Source: Bacillota bacterium (GTDB lineage: Bacteria > Bacillota > Clostridia > Tissierellales > Peptoniphilaceae). From it: DNA of 64,000 bases. Below are positions 31,763-40,448 of this stretch, one piece after another; position 1 is the first letter of the stretch, and each line of letters starts with the position of its first letter. The translations under genes and the position numbers were made by a program. The notes beneath the pieces were generated by a model. It did no database searches and was not told the DNA's origin. It saw only the letters and a list, made by a program, of their open reading frames with translations. The DNA is taken from NCBI GenBank assembly GCA_023443025.1, contig JAEZWM010000017.1:1-64000 (forward strand), given 5' to 3'.

Positions 31763-34399
31763 TTAGTTGTTTATACCCATTTCTATAAGTTTTGTAACAG
31801 CTTCAAGTGCTTCATTGATCTTTTGAGTGTCCTTACCTCCTGCGGTAGCAAAATCCGGTCTCCCACCACCATTGCCGCCTGTAATCTTAGAAACTTCTCT
31901 TACTATATTTCCTGCATGCAGTCCTTTTTTTACTAAGTCCTTAGTAATAGTTGCAAGGAATGTAGCTTTACCATCAGATTGGTTTGCTAGTACAACTACT
32001 GCAGATCCAATCTTATCTCTTAATTGATCCCCAAGTTTTCTTAATGTATCCATGTCTACATCTTCAAACTTGTAAGCTAAATATTTAATACCTTCTACTT
32101 CTTCAACTTTATTAAGTATTTCATCTATATTTGATGATCTCATACTCAATTTAATTTTTTCTATTTGTTTTTCTCTTTCTTTCATTTCTTCAACTATATG
32201 CTCGGATCTCGCTACTACGTTATTAGGATTCGTTTTTAAATTTTTAGCTATTTGTTCTATCTTGTTTTGTAGTTCGTTGAGATAATCGTAGACATTTGAA
32301 CCGGTAATAGCCTCTATCCTTCTAACTCCGGCAGCAATACCAGTTTCAGAAAGTATCTTAAACATTTGAATTTCAGAAGTGTTGCTAACATGTGTACCAC
32401 CACATAGTTCAACTGATTGGTCTCCCATAGCAACGACTCTTACAATGTCCTTATACTTATCTTCAAAAAGTCCAACTGCACCCATTTGGTTAGCATCTCC
32501 AAGACTCATCTCGTTGAAAGTGACCTTCATATGTCTATCTATAAGTTCGTTTACAATTTTCTCAACTTTCATTAAATCTTCGGATTTAATAGCTTCAAAG
32601 TGCGAAAAGTCAAATCTCAATCTATTCTCATCAACAAGAGAACCTGCTTGATTTACATGTTCACCAAGGACCATTCTCAGTGCCTTATGAAGAAGATGTG
32701 TAGCCGAATGATTTTTCATTGTTTTTCTTCGGGTATTTTCGTCAACAATTAGTCCAACAGTGTCACCAATTTTTATTGTTCCATCATTAACTTCAACATA
32801 ATGGATAATAACATTATCAGCATTCTTTTGTGTATCAACTACATTCGCAGTACCATCAGTGCTGCTTATCCTTCCTCTATCTCCTACCTGGCCACCGCTT
32901 TCTGCATAAAAGCATGAAATATCAGTTAGTATTGCACCACGCTGTCCTTTACTAAGCTCATCAACACTTACACCATCTCTATATAGCTCCAGTACTTTAG
33001 CTTGTTCAACCATATTTGTATAACCTGTAAATATAGTATTTTTCAGTTCAGTTGTAATTTCTATATCAGAGGTATGGAAACCGCCATCATCATGTCTAGA
33101 TTCTCTAGATCTTTCTCTTTGTTCTTCCATCATTTTATGGAATCCGGTCTCATCTATTTCTATTTCGTTTTCTTTCGCAATCTCCTTAGTTAAATCCGGC
33201 GGAAAACCATAAGTATCATATAATCTAAAAACTTCCTTACCATCAATTTGTTTTATTGAAGATTTATCCAGTTTATCAATTAAACTAGTAAGTCTTTCAA
33301 GTCCTTGCATAATTGTCTCTCTAAACTTATCTTCTTCGGCAATTATTATTTTAAATATTCTGTCCTTGTCTCTTTCAAGTTCTGGATAGGTCCCACTATA
33401 TGATTGGATTACAGGCTCTGCAACTTTAGTTAAAAACTCATCTTTAATACCGATAAGTCTACCATGTCTGACTGCTCTTCTTATTAGTCTTCTAAGTACA
33501 TAGCCTCTTCCTTCATTGCTTGGAACAACCCCGTCAGAAACAAGAAAAACTACTGCTCTTGTATGATCACTAATTACCCTAATAGATTCATCTACTTTTT
33601 CATTCTCTTTATATTTTTTATTGCTAAGTCTTTCAATTTCATGGATTATATTCTTTATAACACCAACTTCGAATATATTGTCTACTCCTTCGCTGACAAG
33701 TGCCAGTCTTTCAAGACCCATACCCGTATCTATATTTGGATGCTCAAGTGGATGATAAACGCCATTTTCGTCCTTATCAAACTGAGTAAAAACTAAATTC
33801 CAAACCTCCATAAACCTGTCACAATCACACCCGGGTTTACAATCAGGACTACCACAACCGTACTTTTCACCTCTGTCGACATGAATCTCTGAACAAGGTC
33901 CACATGGCCCAACTTCAAGTTCCCAGAAATTGTCTTCTTTTCCAAGTCTAACAATTCTTTCTTTTGAAACACCTATTTCTTTCTCCCATATTTCAAATGC
34001 TTCGTCATCTTCTTCATAAACGGAAACCCAAAGAACCTCAGGATCTATTTCCATATTTTTTGTCATAAATTCCCAAGCCCAAGCTATCGCTTCTTTTTTA
34101 AAATAGTCACCAAATGAAAAATTTCCTAACATTTCGAAAAAAGTTCCATGTCTTGCAGTTTTCCCAACCATTTCTATATCAGCCGTTCTTATACATTTTT
34201 GGCTAGATGCTGCTCTGTTCTTTGGCATTTTTTTGGTTCCTATAAAGTAATCCTTTAAGGGAGCCATTCCCGCATTTACCAATAATAAACTATCGTCGTT
34301 TACTGGAACAAGCGAAAAGCTTTCAACTATTGTATGATCTTTTTCTCTAAAAAATTCTATAAATTCTTTTCTAAGTTCGTTCATTCCTAATTTTCTCAT
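31763..34399 (-). CDS. alaS: Alanyl-tRNA synthetase
   Basis: Charges tRNA-Ala and edits Ser/Gly-tRNA-Ala. 878 aa, full length. Class II aminoacylation core (MNELRKEFIEFFREKDH; TARHGTFFEMLGNFSFGDYFK), a zinc-like Cys insert (CGSPDCKPGCDCDR), tRNA-recognition helices, the editing domain with HSATHLLHKAL and CGGTHVSNT, and the C-Ala domain (GGNGGGRPDFATAGG). GGGGG lies 6 nt before the ATG. No T-box precedes it; it follows the AI-2E permease gene by 26 bp and shares that promoter. Confidence 0.98.
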   Translation of the reverse strand: MRKLGMNELRKEFIEFFREKDHTIVESFSLVPVNDDSLLLVNAGMAPLKDYFIGTKKMPKNRAASSQKCIRTADIEMVGKTARHGTFFEMLGNFSFGDYFKKEAIAWAWEFMTKNMEIDPEVLWVSVYEEDDEAFEIWEKEIGVSKERIVRLGKEDNFWELEVGPCGPCSEIHVDRGEKYGCGSPDCKPGCDCDRFMEVWNLVFTQFDKDENGVYHPLEHPNIDTGMGLERLALVSEGVDNIFEVGVIKNIIHEIERLSNKKYKENEKVDESIRVISDHTRAVVFLVSDGVVPSNEGRGYVLRRLIRRAVRHGRLIGIKDEFLTKVAEPVIQSYSGTYPELERDKDRIFKIIIAEEDKFRETIMQGLERLTSLIDKLDKSSIKQIDGKEVFRLYDTYGFPPDLTKEIAKENEIEIDETGFHKMMEEQRERSRESRHDDGGFHTSDIEITTELKNTIFTGYTNMVEQAKVLELYRDGVSVDELSKGQRGAILTDISCFYAESGGQVGDRGRISSTDGTANVVDTQKNADNVIIHYVEVNDGTIKIGDTVGLIVDENTRRKTMKNHSATHLLHKALRMVLGEHVNQAGSLVDENRLRFDFSHFEAIKSEDLMKVEKIVNELIDRHMKVTFNEMSLGDANQMGAVGLFEDKYKDIVRVVAMGDQSVELCGGTHVSNTSEIQMFKILSETGIAAGVRRIEAITGSNVYDYLNELQNKIEQIAKNLKTNPNNVVARSEHIVEEMKEREKQIEKIKLSMRSSNIDEILNKVEEVEGIKYLAYKFEDVDMDTLRKLGDQLRDKIGSAVVVLANQSDGKATFLATITKDLVKKGLHAGNIVREVSKITGGNGGGRPDFATAGGKDTQKINEALEAVTKLIEMGINN

Positions 34400-34425
34400 A
34401 TATACCCCCGAATAGATTTACATAA

Positions 34426-35628
34426 TTAATTATTATCTTCACGCACTAATTTTAAAAAATTCTCAGTAAGTATTGGTCCCAAATGTCTAAAAATAACCTT
34501 AAGTGTAGCAACAATTGGCACCGAGAATATCATCCCTGCTACTCCTGCTACTCCTCCACCTATTATTAAGCAAAGTAATATAACAATAGGATGTAGACCA
34601 ACTGATTTTCCAAGTATTCTTGGAGCTAAAATATTATTTTCTGCCCACTGGATTAATACAAAAATAATAGCTACCCAAACACCTTTAATTGGACTGTGAA
34701 TTGAGGCCAGTATTACAGCCGGTAAAAATCCAAGGAAAGGTCCAATGTATGGAACTATATCGGCGACTGCAGTTACTATCCCTACCACGATTGCAAAATC
34801 AATTCCAAGAATAAGAAGTATAAGGCCTGTAAGTATACCTACAAAAACCGCCATTAATAGTCTTCCCCTAACAAACTCAGTCAATGTCGTATCTACATCT
34901 CTAAATAATGCCAGTGTTTCTTTTTTATATTTCCTAGGTATAGAGTTCTTAGTTTTATTTATAAGCTTCTCTTTGTCCAGCAAGATATAAAAACTTAAAA
35001 CCGGAACTAAAATAATCCTAAGCATTGAAGAAAAATAGTTTGGTGCTCTATCAGCTAAATTTGATAACCAACCAAAAAATGAAGTTTGAAGTTTAGATAT
35101 AAACTGTTTGAAGTTTTCATCAAAGTTTTCACTAATCCCATTTAAAAGTGCATTGTCTTTTAATATATTTTCAGTAAATTTAGATATTTTTTCTTGTGTA
35201 TATTCTAGTATATTAGGTAGTGCTTGGATTAAATTCCTAAGCTCAACAACTGTTTTAGGTATTACAATCCCTAAAAGGATTCCCACCAGACCGATGATCA
35301 AAACATATACAATGGCGAGTGCGGCCAGTCTTTTAATACCTTTTCTCTCAAAATAAACCACTAGTGGGTTCAATATATATGCTACAACAATTGCTATAAT
35401 AATGGTAGTCAAAGTCGTAGGGATAACCGGATAGTTCTTAAACAATAAATATACTATTATCAGAAATCCCATGGCAAATATAGTTCGCATAACATTTGTA
35501 CGACTTAGAACTATCATATTGTTTGGTTTAACGTATTTATTACCTATATTAATCAAATAGTATATAATAGTTAAAATCAACGCAACCAATAATATACCGA
35601 TAAGATTAGGTATCGAAATTTGTCCCAT
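34426..35628 (-). CDS. AI-2E family transporter
   Basis: Membrane protein of the AI-2E exporter (TqsA/YtvI, PF01594) family, 400 aa with about eight helices. The family signature segments are FVRGRLLMAVFVGILTGLIL-type helix, VADIVPYIGPFLGFLPAVI and APRILGKSVGLHPIVILLCL. Members range from autoinducer export to Na+(Li+)/H+ antiport, so the substrate is open. The start is the ATG at 35628 (MGQISIPNLIG) with AAGGAGG 6 nt upstream; a longer in-frame reading to 35715 would cross the promoter region. It often precedes alaS in Firmicutes. Confidence 0.9.
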   Translation of the reverse strand: MGQISIPNLIGILLVALILTIIYYLINIGNKYVKPNNMIVLSRTNVMRTIFAMGFLIIVYLLFKNYPVIPTTLTTIIIAIVVAYILNPLVVYFERKGIKRLAALAIVYVLIIGLVGILLGIVIPKTVVELRNLIQALPNILEYTQEKISKFTENILKDNALLNGISENFDENFKQFISKLQTSFFGWLSNLADRAPNYFSSMLRIILVPVLSFYILLDKEKLINKTKNSIPRKYKKETLALFRDVDTTLTEFVRGRLLMAVFVGILTGLILLILGIDFAIVVGIVTAVADIVPYIGPFLGFLPAVILASIHSPIKGVWVAIIFVLIQWAENNILAPRILGKSVGLHPIVILLCLIIGGGVAGVAGMIFSVPIVATLKVIFRHLGPILTENFLKLVREDNN

Positions 35629-35727
35629 TCCTACCTCCTTCTCTACTTTATAAGATAAAATGTCAAAATATAAATTTAAATTTTCTATTATTAAATAATT
35701 TTCACAATAAAACAAACTACCTATGTA

Positions 35728-35756
35728 ATTATATCACTTGTTGGTGATAATTCCAA
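35728..35756 (-). promoter_or_regulatory. Promoter of the AI-2E/alaS operon with inverted repeat
   Basis: TTGGAA (35751-35756), 17-bp spacer, TATAAT (35728-35733). The spacer holds the inverted repeat TATCAC-N6-GTGATA (35732-35749), which partly covers the -10 box and looks like an operator. The gap to the start codon (100 bp) shows nothing else. Confidence 0.65.
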
Positions 35757-35767
35757 TTCATAAATTA

Positions 35768-35791
35768 TAAAAGGCAGTCCTACGACTGCCT
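35768..35791 (-). terminator. Terminator after iscU
   Basis: Perfect 7-bp GC-rich stem (35773-35779/35784-35790), 4-nt loop, T run on the minus strand (35769-35772). It overlaps the last base of the region next to the iscU stop codon. Confidence 0.85.
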
Positions 35792-36235
35792 CTAATCCTC
35801 TTCTATATCATGATGGTCGTGTCCATCATCATCCGGGTCAAAATTCTCTAAGCCTTCAATATGCTTTCCGGTTTTGTTAGAATAATCTAGTAGTGCTGCT
35901 TTTATTGCTTGTTCAGCCAATACAGAACAGTGCATTTTAACAGGTGGAAGTCCGTCCAGTGCAGAAGCGACTGCTTTATTTGTTAATTCCATTGCTTCTT
36001 TTACGGATTTTCCCTTAATAAGTTCAGTTGCCATGCTAGAAGAAGCTATAGCGGATCCACATCCGAAAGTTAAGAACTTCACATCTTCAATAATTTCATT
36101 CTCATCTATCTTTAGATACATTTTCATAATGTCGCCGCATTTTGCATTTCCGACTTCTCCAACACCACTTGGATTTTCTATTTCTCCAACATTTCTTGGA
36201 TTTCTAAAATGTTCCATTACTTTTTCTGAATACAT
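35792..36235 (-). CDS. iscU: Fe-S cluster scaffold protein IscU/NifU N-terminal type
   Basis: Scaffold on which Fe-S clusters are built, 147 aa. The three ligand cysteines are present: GNAKCGDIM, TFGCGSAIA and KMHCSVLAEQA. The N-terminus MYSEKVMEHFRNPRNVGE is canonical. It differs from typical IscU by a C-terminal Asp/His-rich tail (DPDDDGHDHHDIEED) that could bind metal. It lies 10 bp after iscS. AAGGAG precedes the ATG. Confidence 0.96.
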   Translation of the reverse strand: MYSEKVMEHFRNPRNVGEIENPSGVGEVGNAKCGDIMKMYLKIDENEIIEDVKFLTFGCGSAIASSSMATELIKGKSVKEAMELTNKAVASALDGLPPVKMHCSVLAEQAIKAALLDYSNKTGKHIEGLENFDPDDDGHDHHDIEED

Positions 36236-36245
36236 AATTCTCTCC

Positions 36246-37412
36246 TTATGCTCTTTGATATAGAGGTGACATATCTCTCAATCTTTGTACTATGCCAACT
36301 AATTTTTCAACTACATAATCTACTTCTTCTTCAGTGTTATACTCACTTAGTGACAGCCTAAGTGAACCATGAGCAATCTCATGTGGTAAGCCAATTGCAA
36401 GTAATACATGGGACGGATCTAACGAACCTGAAGTGCAGGCAGAGCCACTTGAACCTTGTATACCTTCCATATCAAGCATTAAAAGCAAAGATTCACCTTC
36501 GATGTATTTAAAACATATATTGGCATTATTACATAATCTATTTGTAGGATGTCCGTTTAATCTAACCTCTTCAATACTATCCATAATCCCTGAAATAAGC
36601 CTATCTCTGAGTTCAGTTATTTTTTTAGTTCTCTCAGTAATAGTCTTTTGACCTATCTCTATGGCTTTAGCTAACCCAACTATATAAGCAACATTTTCAG
36701 TGCCCGCTCTTTTCCTTCTCTCTTGAGCTCCTCCATGGATTAAGTTTGGAAGCTTAATTCCTGACCTTACATAGAGTGCTCCAACTCCTTTAGGTGCATG
36801 TATTTTGTGACCTGTAAGTGATAGCATATCAATATTTAAATCATTGACATCTATTTCCACATTACCTATTGCTTGTACTGCATCGGTGTGGAATATGATA
36901 CCATGATCTTTGGCAATTTCTCCAATTTCTTTTATTGGTTGAATTGTACCTATCTCATTATTTGCAAACATTATTGTTATAAGTATGGTATCTTCTCTTA
37001 TACTATTTTTTAGCTGTTCTAAATTGATAACACCATTTTCATCTACATCCAAATATGTTACATCATAACCATTTTTTTCAAGGTATTCACAGGTATGAAG
37101 AACTGCATGATGTTCAATTTTACTGGTAATTATGTGGTTTCCTTTAGATTCATAAGCTTCGGCAACACCTTTTATTGCCCAATTGTTAGATTCTGAAGCA
37201 CCTGATGTAAAAAAGATTTCTTTCTTTGATGCTCCTAAACTGTTCGCAACGATTTCTCTAGAATCTTCTATGGCAACTTTTGAAACCACACCTAGAGAAT
37301 AAATACTTGAAGCATTACCATAATTTTCTTTAAGATAAGGCATCATAGCTTCAAGAACTTCATCTGAAATTTTTGTAGTTGCTGCATTGTCCATATATAC
37401 AGATTTATTCAT
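36246..37412 (-). CDS. iscS: Cysteine desulfurase
   Basis: PLP-dependent enzyme that takes sulfur from cysteine for Fe-S and tRNA thiolation. 388 aa. MDNAATT at the N-terminus, substrate/PLP segments HIITSKIEHHAVL and the Schiff-base Lys in SLTGHKIHAPKGVG, and the mobile catalytic-Cys loop GSSGSACTSGSLDPSHVL. The start is the ATG at 37412, overlapping the iscR stop (TGATG) and 7 nt from GGGGG. Confidence 0.97.
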   Translation of the reverse strand: MNKSVYMDNAATTKISDEVLEAMMPYLKENYGNASSIYSLGVVSKVAIEDSREIVANSLGASKKEIFFTSGASESNNWAIKGVAEAYESKGNHIITSKIEHHAVLHTCEYLEKNGYDVTYLDVDENGVINLEQLKNSIREDTILITIMFANNEIGTIQPIKEIGEIAKDHGIIFHTDAVQAIGNVEIDVNDLNIDMLSLTGHKIHAPKGVGALYVRSGIKLPNLIHGGAQERRKRAGTENVAYIVGLAKAIEIGQKTITERTKKITELRDRLISGIMDSIEEVRLNGHPTNRLCNNANICFKYIEGESLLLMLDMEGIQGSSGSACTSGSLDPSHVLLAIGLPHEIAHGSLRLSLSEYNTEEEVDYVVEKLVGIVQRLRDMSPLYQRA

Positions 37413-37843
37413 CAACAGACCCCCGTAATTCTATCTTTTAATTCATCGTCTATCATATCCTGAAGAGTATATGTGTCAACGACGCTATTTATACTATCTT
37501 GAATCTTTTTCCAAACTATACGAGCTACACAGTGTTCTTCACTACTACATACATTGTCACCCTCTGCACACTCGGTCGGAGACATATACTGTTCCATAAC
37601 TCTTAAAATTTCACCAATAAATATTTCATCAGGCTTTTTGGTTAATCTATATCCACCCTGAGCTCCTCTAACACTTTCTACTAAACCGGCTTCTCTTAGC
37701 TTTCTAACTAATTGTTCCAAATAGTTTAGAGGCAAGTCTAAATCATTAGAAATTTTAGAAAGTGCAATAGGTTTATCATTAAAATGTTGAGCAAGATAAT
37801 GCATGACTCTTAAGCCATATCTTCCCCTTGTCGATAATCTCAT
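37412..37843 (-). CDS. iscR: Rrf2/IscR family regulator
   Basis: Winged-helix repressor of the Rrf2 family, 143 aa: MRLSTRGRYGLRVMHYLAQH, the recognition helix LPLNYLEQLVRKLREAGLV, then three Cys (CAEGDNVCSSEEHC) that can hold an Fe-S cluster. With iscS-iscU downstream it is most likely the autoregulator of Fe-S biogenesis, rather than the cysteine-sensing CymR. GGAGG precedes the ATG. Confidence 0.93.
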   Translation of the reverse strand: MRLSTRGRYGLRVMHYLAQHFNDKPIALSKISNDLDLPLNYLEQLVRKLREAGLVESVRGAQGGYRLTKKPDEIFIGEILRVMEQYMSPTECAEGDNVCSSEEHCVARIVWKKIQDSINSVVDTYTLQDMIDDELKDRITGVC

Positions 37844-37866
37844 AATACACCTCCGATTTCTTGTTA

Positions 37867-37895
37867 ATTATATTATATCCGACCATTCTTGTCAA
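37867..37895 (-). promoter_or_regulatory. Promoter of iscR-iscS-iscU
   Basis: TTGACA (37890-37895), 17-bp spacer, TATAAT (37867-37872): both perfect. An IscR site is expected to overlap it, but I cannot identify a convincing one by eye. Confidence 0.85.
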
Positions 37896-37900
37896 GATTA

Positions 37901-37933
37901 AAAAAAACCGCTAAATTCAAACGAATTTAACGG
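37901..37933 (-). terminator. Terminator after the threonine dehydrogenase gene
   Basis: An 11-bp stem (37908-37918/37923-37933, one wobble), 4-nt loop and seven T on the minus strand (37901-37907). Confidence 0.88.
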
Positions 37934-37948
37934 TTTTATTAATTGATT

Positions 37949-38893
37949 TTATAACTTTATATTCTTTAACATATCCTCAGTCATTTTGTCGATATCAAAC
38001 TCAGGACTCCATCCCCACTCTTCCCTAGCTGCACTATCATCTAGAGAGTTTGGCCAAGAATCAGCAATGGCTTGTCTTACCGGGTCTACTTCGTATTCTA
38101 ATACAAACTCAGGCATAACTTTTTTGATTGCTCTTTCCAAATCCTCAGGTGCAAAACTCATAGCAGTAACATTGAAAGCATTTCTGTTGATTAGTTTTGC
38201 AGGATCTGCTTCCATTAAATCAACTACAGCTTTTAGTGCATCAGGCATGTACATCATATCCATCTTAGTTCCTTCAGCAATAAATGATTTATATTTCTTA
38301 TTTTTTAGTGCTTCAAAGTAGATATGAACAGCATAATCTGTTGTTCCTCCACCAGGAAGAGTCTTATAAGAAATAATTCCCGGATATCTAACGCCTCTGG
38401 TATCAAGTCCAAATCTGTGGTGGTAGTAGTCGCATAGTACTTCTCCAGCAACTTTCGTTACACCATACATAGTATTTGGTCTTTGGATTGTAACTTGAGG
38501 TGTATTGTCCTTAGGTGTACTATCTCCAAACGCTGCTATTGAGCTTGGTGTGAAAACTGAACAGTTCTCTTGAACTGCAACATCAAGTACATTTACAAGT
38601 CCACCCATGTTTACTTCCCAAGTCTTTTGAGGTATTTTCTCTCCTGTAGCTGAAAGTATCGCAGCAAGATTTACTATCGTATCAATATTGTAAGTCTTTA
38701 CCAGTTCATGAAGTCTGTTTCCATCAGTAACATCAAGTGGTTCATACTTAATATCTTCTAATGCATCAACATTTTTATCGCTGATATCCGTAGCAATTAT
38801 ATTGCCAGCTCCGTAGATATCTTTAAAATATAGTGCAAGTTCTGAACCTATTTGTCCTAATGCTCCTGTGATGAGTATTTTTCTGTTTCCCAT
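37949..38893 (-). CDS. SDR-type L-threonine 3-dehydrogenase-like protein
   Basis: Extended short-chain dehydrogenase/reductase, 314 aa, of the UDP-glucose-4-epimerase-like L-threonine dehydrogenase group, oxidising threonine to 2-amino-3-ketobutyrate. NAD loop KILITGALGQIGSELA, catalytic YGVTKVAGE (Tyr-X3-Lys), and the subgroup features SSIAAFGDSTPKDNTPQ, VRYPGIISYKTLPGGGTTDY. No ketobutyrate-CoA ligase gene is adjacent. GGAGG lies 6 nt before the ATG; it has its own terminator and about 110 bp of upstream spacer with no clear promoter. Confidence 0.85.
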   Translation of the reverse strand: MGNRKILITGALGQIGSELALYFKDIYGAGNIIATDISDKNVDALEDIKYEPLDVTDGNRLHELVKTYNIDTIVNLAAILSATGEKIPQKTWEVNMGGLVNVLDVAVQENCSVFTPSSIAAFGDSTPKDNTPQVTIQRPNTMYGVTKVAGEVLCDYYHHRFGLDTRGVRYPGIISYKTLPGGGTTDYAVHIYFEALKNKKYKSFIAEGTKMDMMYMPDALKAVVDLMEADPAKLINRNAFNVTAMSFAPEDLERAIKKVMPEFVLEYEVDPVRQAIADSWPNSLDDSAAREEWGWSPEFDIDKMTEDMLKNIKL

Positions 38894-39006
38894 GTGTGCC
38901 TCCTAATATATTTTCCTAAACCTTAATGGTTATAAATAGTTTATCATTGATTGCACAATTTGGAAAGTACTTAATAAATATTTTTTCTAATTGCTTAAAT
39001 GATTGA

Positions 39007-40329
39007 TTAGTACTTGCTAAGAGCACTAACCCCACCAGCAACTACTATTGGCTTAATTCCAGTGTTTTGTGCAATAAACGATGCCGCAACGGAAGATCTA
39101 GCAGATGATTGACAGAGTATAAAGATTTCATTAGCCTTTAACTCATCCAATCTATTTCTAAGTTCTTGTAGTGGTATGTTGATAATATTAGGGATGTTTA
39201 GTTCTTCAGTAAGCTCTTCTTTTTTTCTAACATCAAGGGTTGGTGTGTCCGAGTTCTTAAGTCGTTCTTTGTATTCGTCCACACTTATTCTTTCTATTCT
39301 TAATAGAGTATTTTCACTTTCATAATCCTCAAGAGTTCCAGTGCCTAATGCTCCTACAACATTGTGGAAACCAGTCCTATAAAGAAGGTTTGCTGCAACT
39401 TGAAGATCATCCTCTCCCTTTTCACTAAATAACACTAATTTTTGAGAAGTATCAATCAAATATCCTAAAAAGCTAGGTATATAGTTAGTTGGCATAGATA
39501 GTGAGCCGGGAATGCTTCCAGAATGATAATTTAAACTAGATCTTAAATCTATAACAATAGCATCGGTTGGTAGTTTAATTATAGGGGGTAGTTCTACCTT
39601 ATATATCCCACTACCTTTAAGGTTTTCAACTTCCATAGTTGTAAATGCAGGGTTTTTGTAGTTTATTACTGCATTATGACTTATAAATTCATCTTTTTGC
39701 TCATAGAGTGCAGAATTGTGTTTTAGCTCATAACCAATTGTCGAATAAGGAATGTCATCAAGATCATTTCCACATGCAGATCCGGCTCCATGTCCAGGCA
39801 TTACTAATACTTCATCTCCTAATTTGGCCAATTTATTAAAGATGGAATCATACTGTAGAGCCGCCATCTTCTCTAGGTTTTCCTTTCCATAGAAATCCAT
39901 TCTACCCACTCCACCATAAAACAGTGAGTCTCCGGTAAAGACCATATATGGTCTACCATCGTATTTTAGCAGATAAGAAAGATGTCCAAGTGTATGACCC
40001 GGAGTATGAAGAGGAAATATCTCAAGTAAATCACTGATTACAAATGTATCTTCTTCAGAAATTCTTATTCCATACTCATGACCAAGATCTTCATATCCTG
40101 AAATGTAAACATCTGCTCCTGACTTTTCTCCAAGCAATTTAGCTCCGGAGATCATATCTTCATGTCTGTGAGTTTCAAATACATATTTGATTTTAGCATT
40201 GTCTTCTGCTGCAAGCCTTAAATAAATCTCTATGTCAGTTTTTGGATCGATTACAGCAGCTACGCCACCATCACTTATGTAGTATGAGAACGATTTTAGT
40301 GCATCCGTATTTATTTTTCTAAACTTCAT
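39007..40329 (-). CDS. CstB-like persulfide dioxygenase/rhodanese fusion
   Basis: MBL-fold protein with two C-terminal rhodanese domains, 440 aa, the arrangement of Staphylococcus CstB and ETHE1-type persulfide dioxygenases. Non-heme iron ligands: THRHEDM (His54, His56, Asp58), HTPGHTLGHLSYLL and GDSLFYGGVGRMDF, plus MPGHGAGSACG. First rhodanese domain (about 265-345) has SEKGE where the active Cys should be, so it is probably inactive; the second keeps Cys406 in CQSSARS. Its job would be oxidation or transfer of sulfane sulfur. The oxygen requirement is odd for a likely anaerobe. AGGAGG precedes the ATG. Confidence 0.85.
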   Translation of the reverse strand: MKFRKINTDALKSFSYYISDGGVAAVIDPKTDIEIYLRLAAEDNAKIKYVFETHRHEDMISGAKLLGEKSGADVYISGYEDLGHEYGIRISEEDTFVISDLLEIFPLHTPGHTLGHLSYLLKYDGRPYMVFTGDSLFYGGVGRMDFYGKENLEKMAALQYDSIFNKLAKLGDEVLVMPGHGAGSACGNDLDDIPYSTIGYELKHNSALYEQKDEFISHNAVINYKNPAFTTMEVENLKGSGIYKVELPPIIKLPTDAIVIDLRSSLNYHSGSIPGSLSMPTNYIPSFLGYLIDTSQKLVLFSEKGEDDLQVAANLLYRTGFHNVVGALGTGTLEDYESENTLLRIERISVDEYKERLKNSDTPTLDVRKKEELTEELNIPNIINIPLQELRNRLDELKANEIFILCQSSARSSVAASFIAQNTGIKPIVVAGGVSALSKY

Positions 40330-40359
40330 TTTAGTCCTCCTAAAATATATCGTACTTTG

Positions 40360-40388
40360 ACAATATCACATTAATTAAGTAATGTAAA
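40360..40388 (-). promoter_or_regulatory. Promoter with inverted repeat upstream of the CstB-like gene
   Basis: TTTACA (40383-40388), 17-bp spacer, TATTGT (40360-40365). The inverted repeat ACATTA-N6-TAATGT (40368-40385) fills the spacer and overlaps the -35 box: a candidate operator for a sulfide/persulfide-responsive repressor. Confidence 0.5.
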
Positions 40389-40404
40389 CCTAAATTCTAA
40401 AAAT

Positions 40405-40440
40405 AAAAAAAGCTCTAAATGCACTATCTGCATTTAGAGC
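40405..40440 (-). terminator. Terminator after leuS
   Basis: A perfect 12-bp stem (40412-40423/40429-40440), 5-nt loop and seven T on the minus strand (40405-40411). Confidence 0.92.
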
Positions 40441-40448
40441 CTTTAATA

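Noticed and set aside
35628..35715. N-terminal extension of the AI-2E permease
   Set aside because: No ribosome-binding site at 35715 and it runs into the promoter region; the ATG at 35628 has AAGGAGG.
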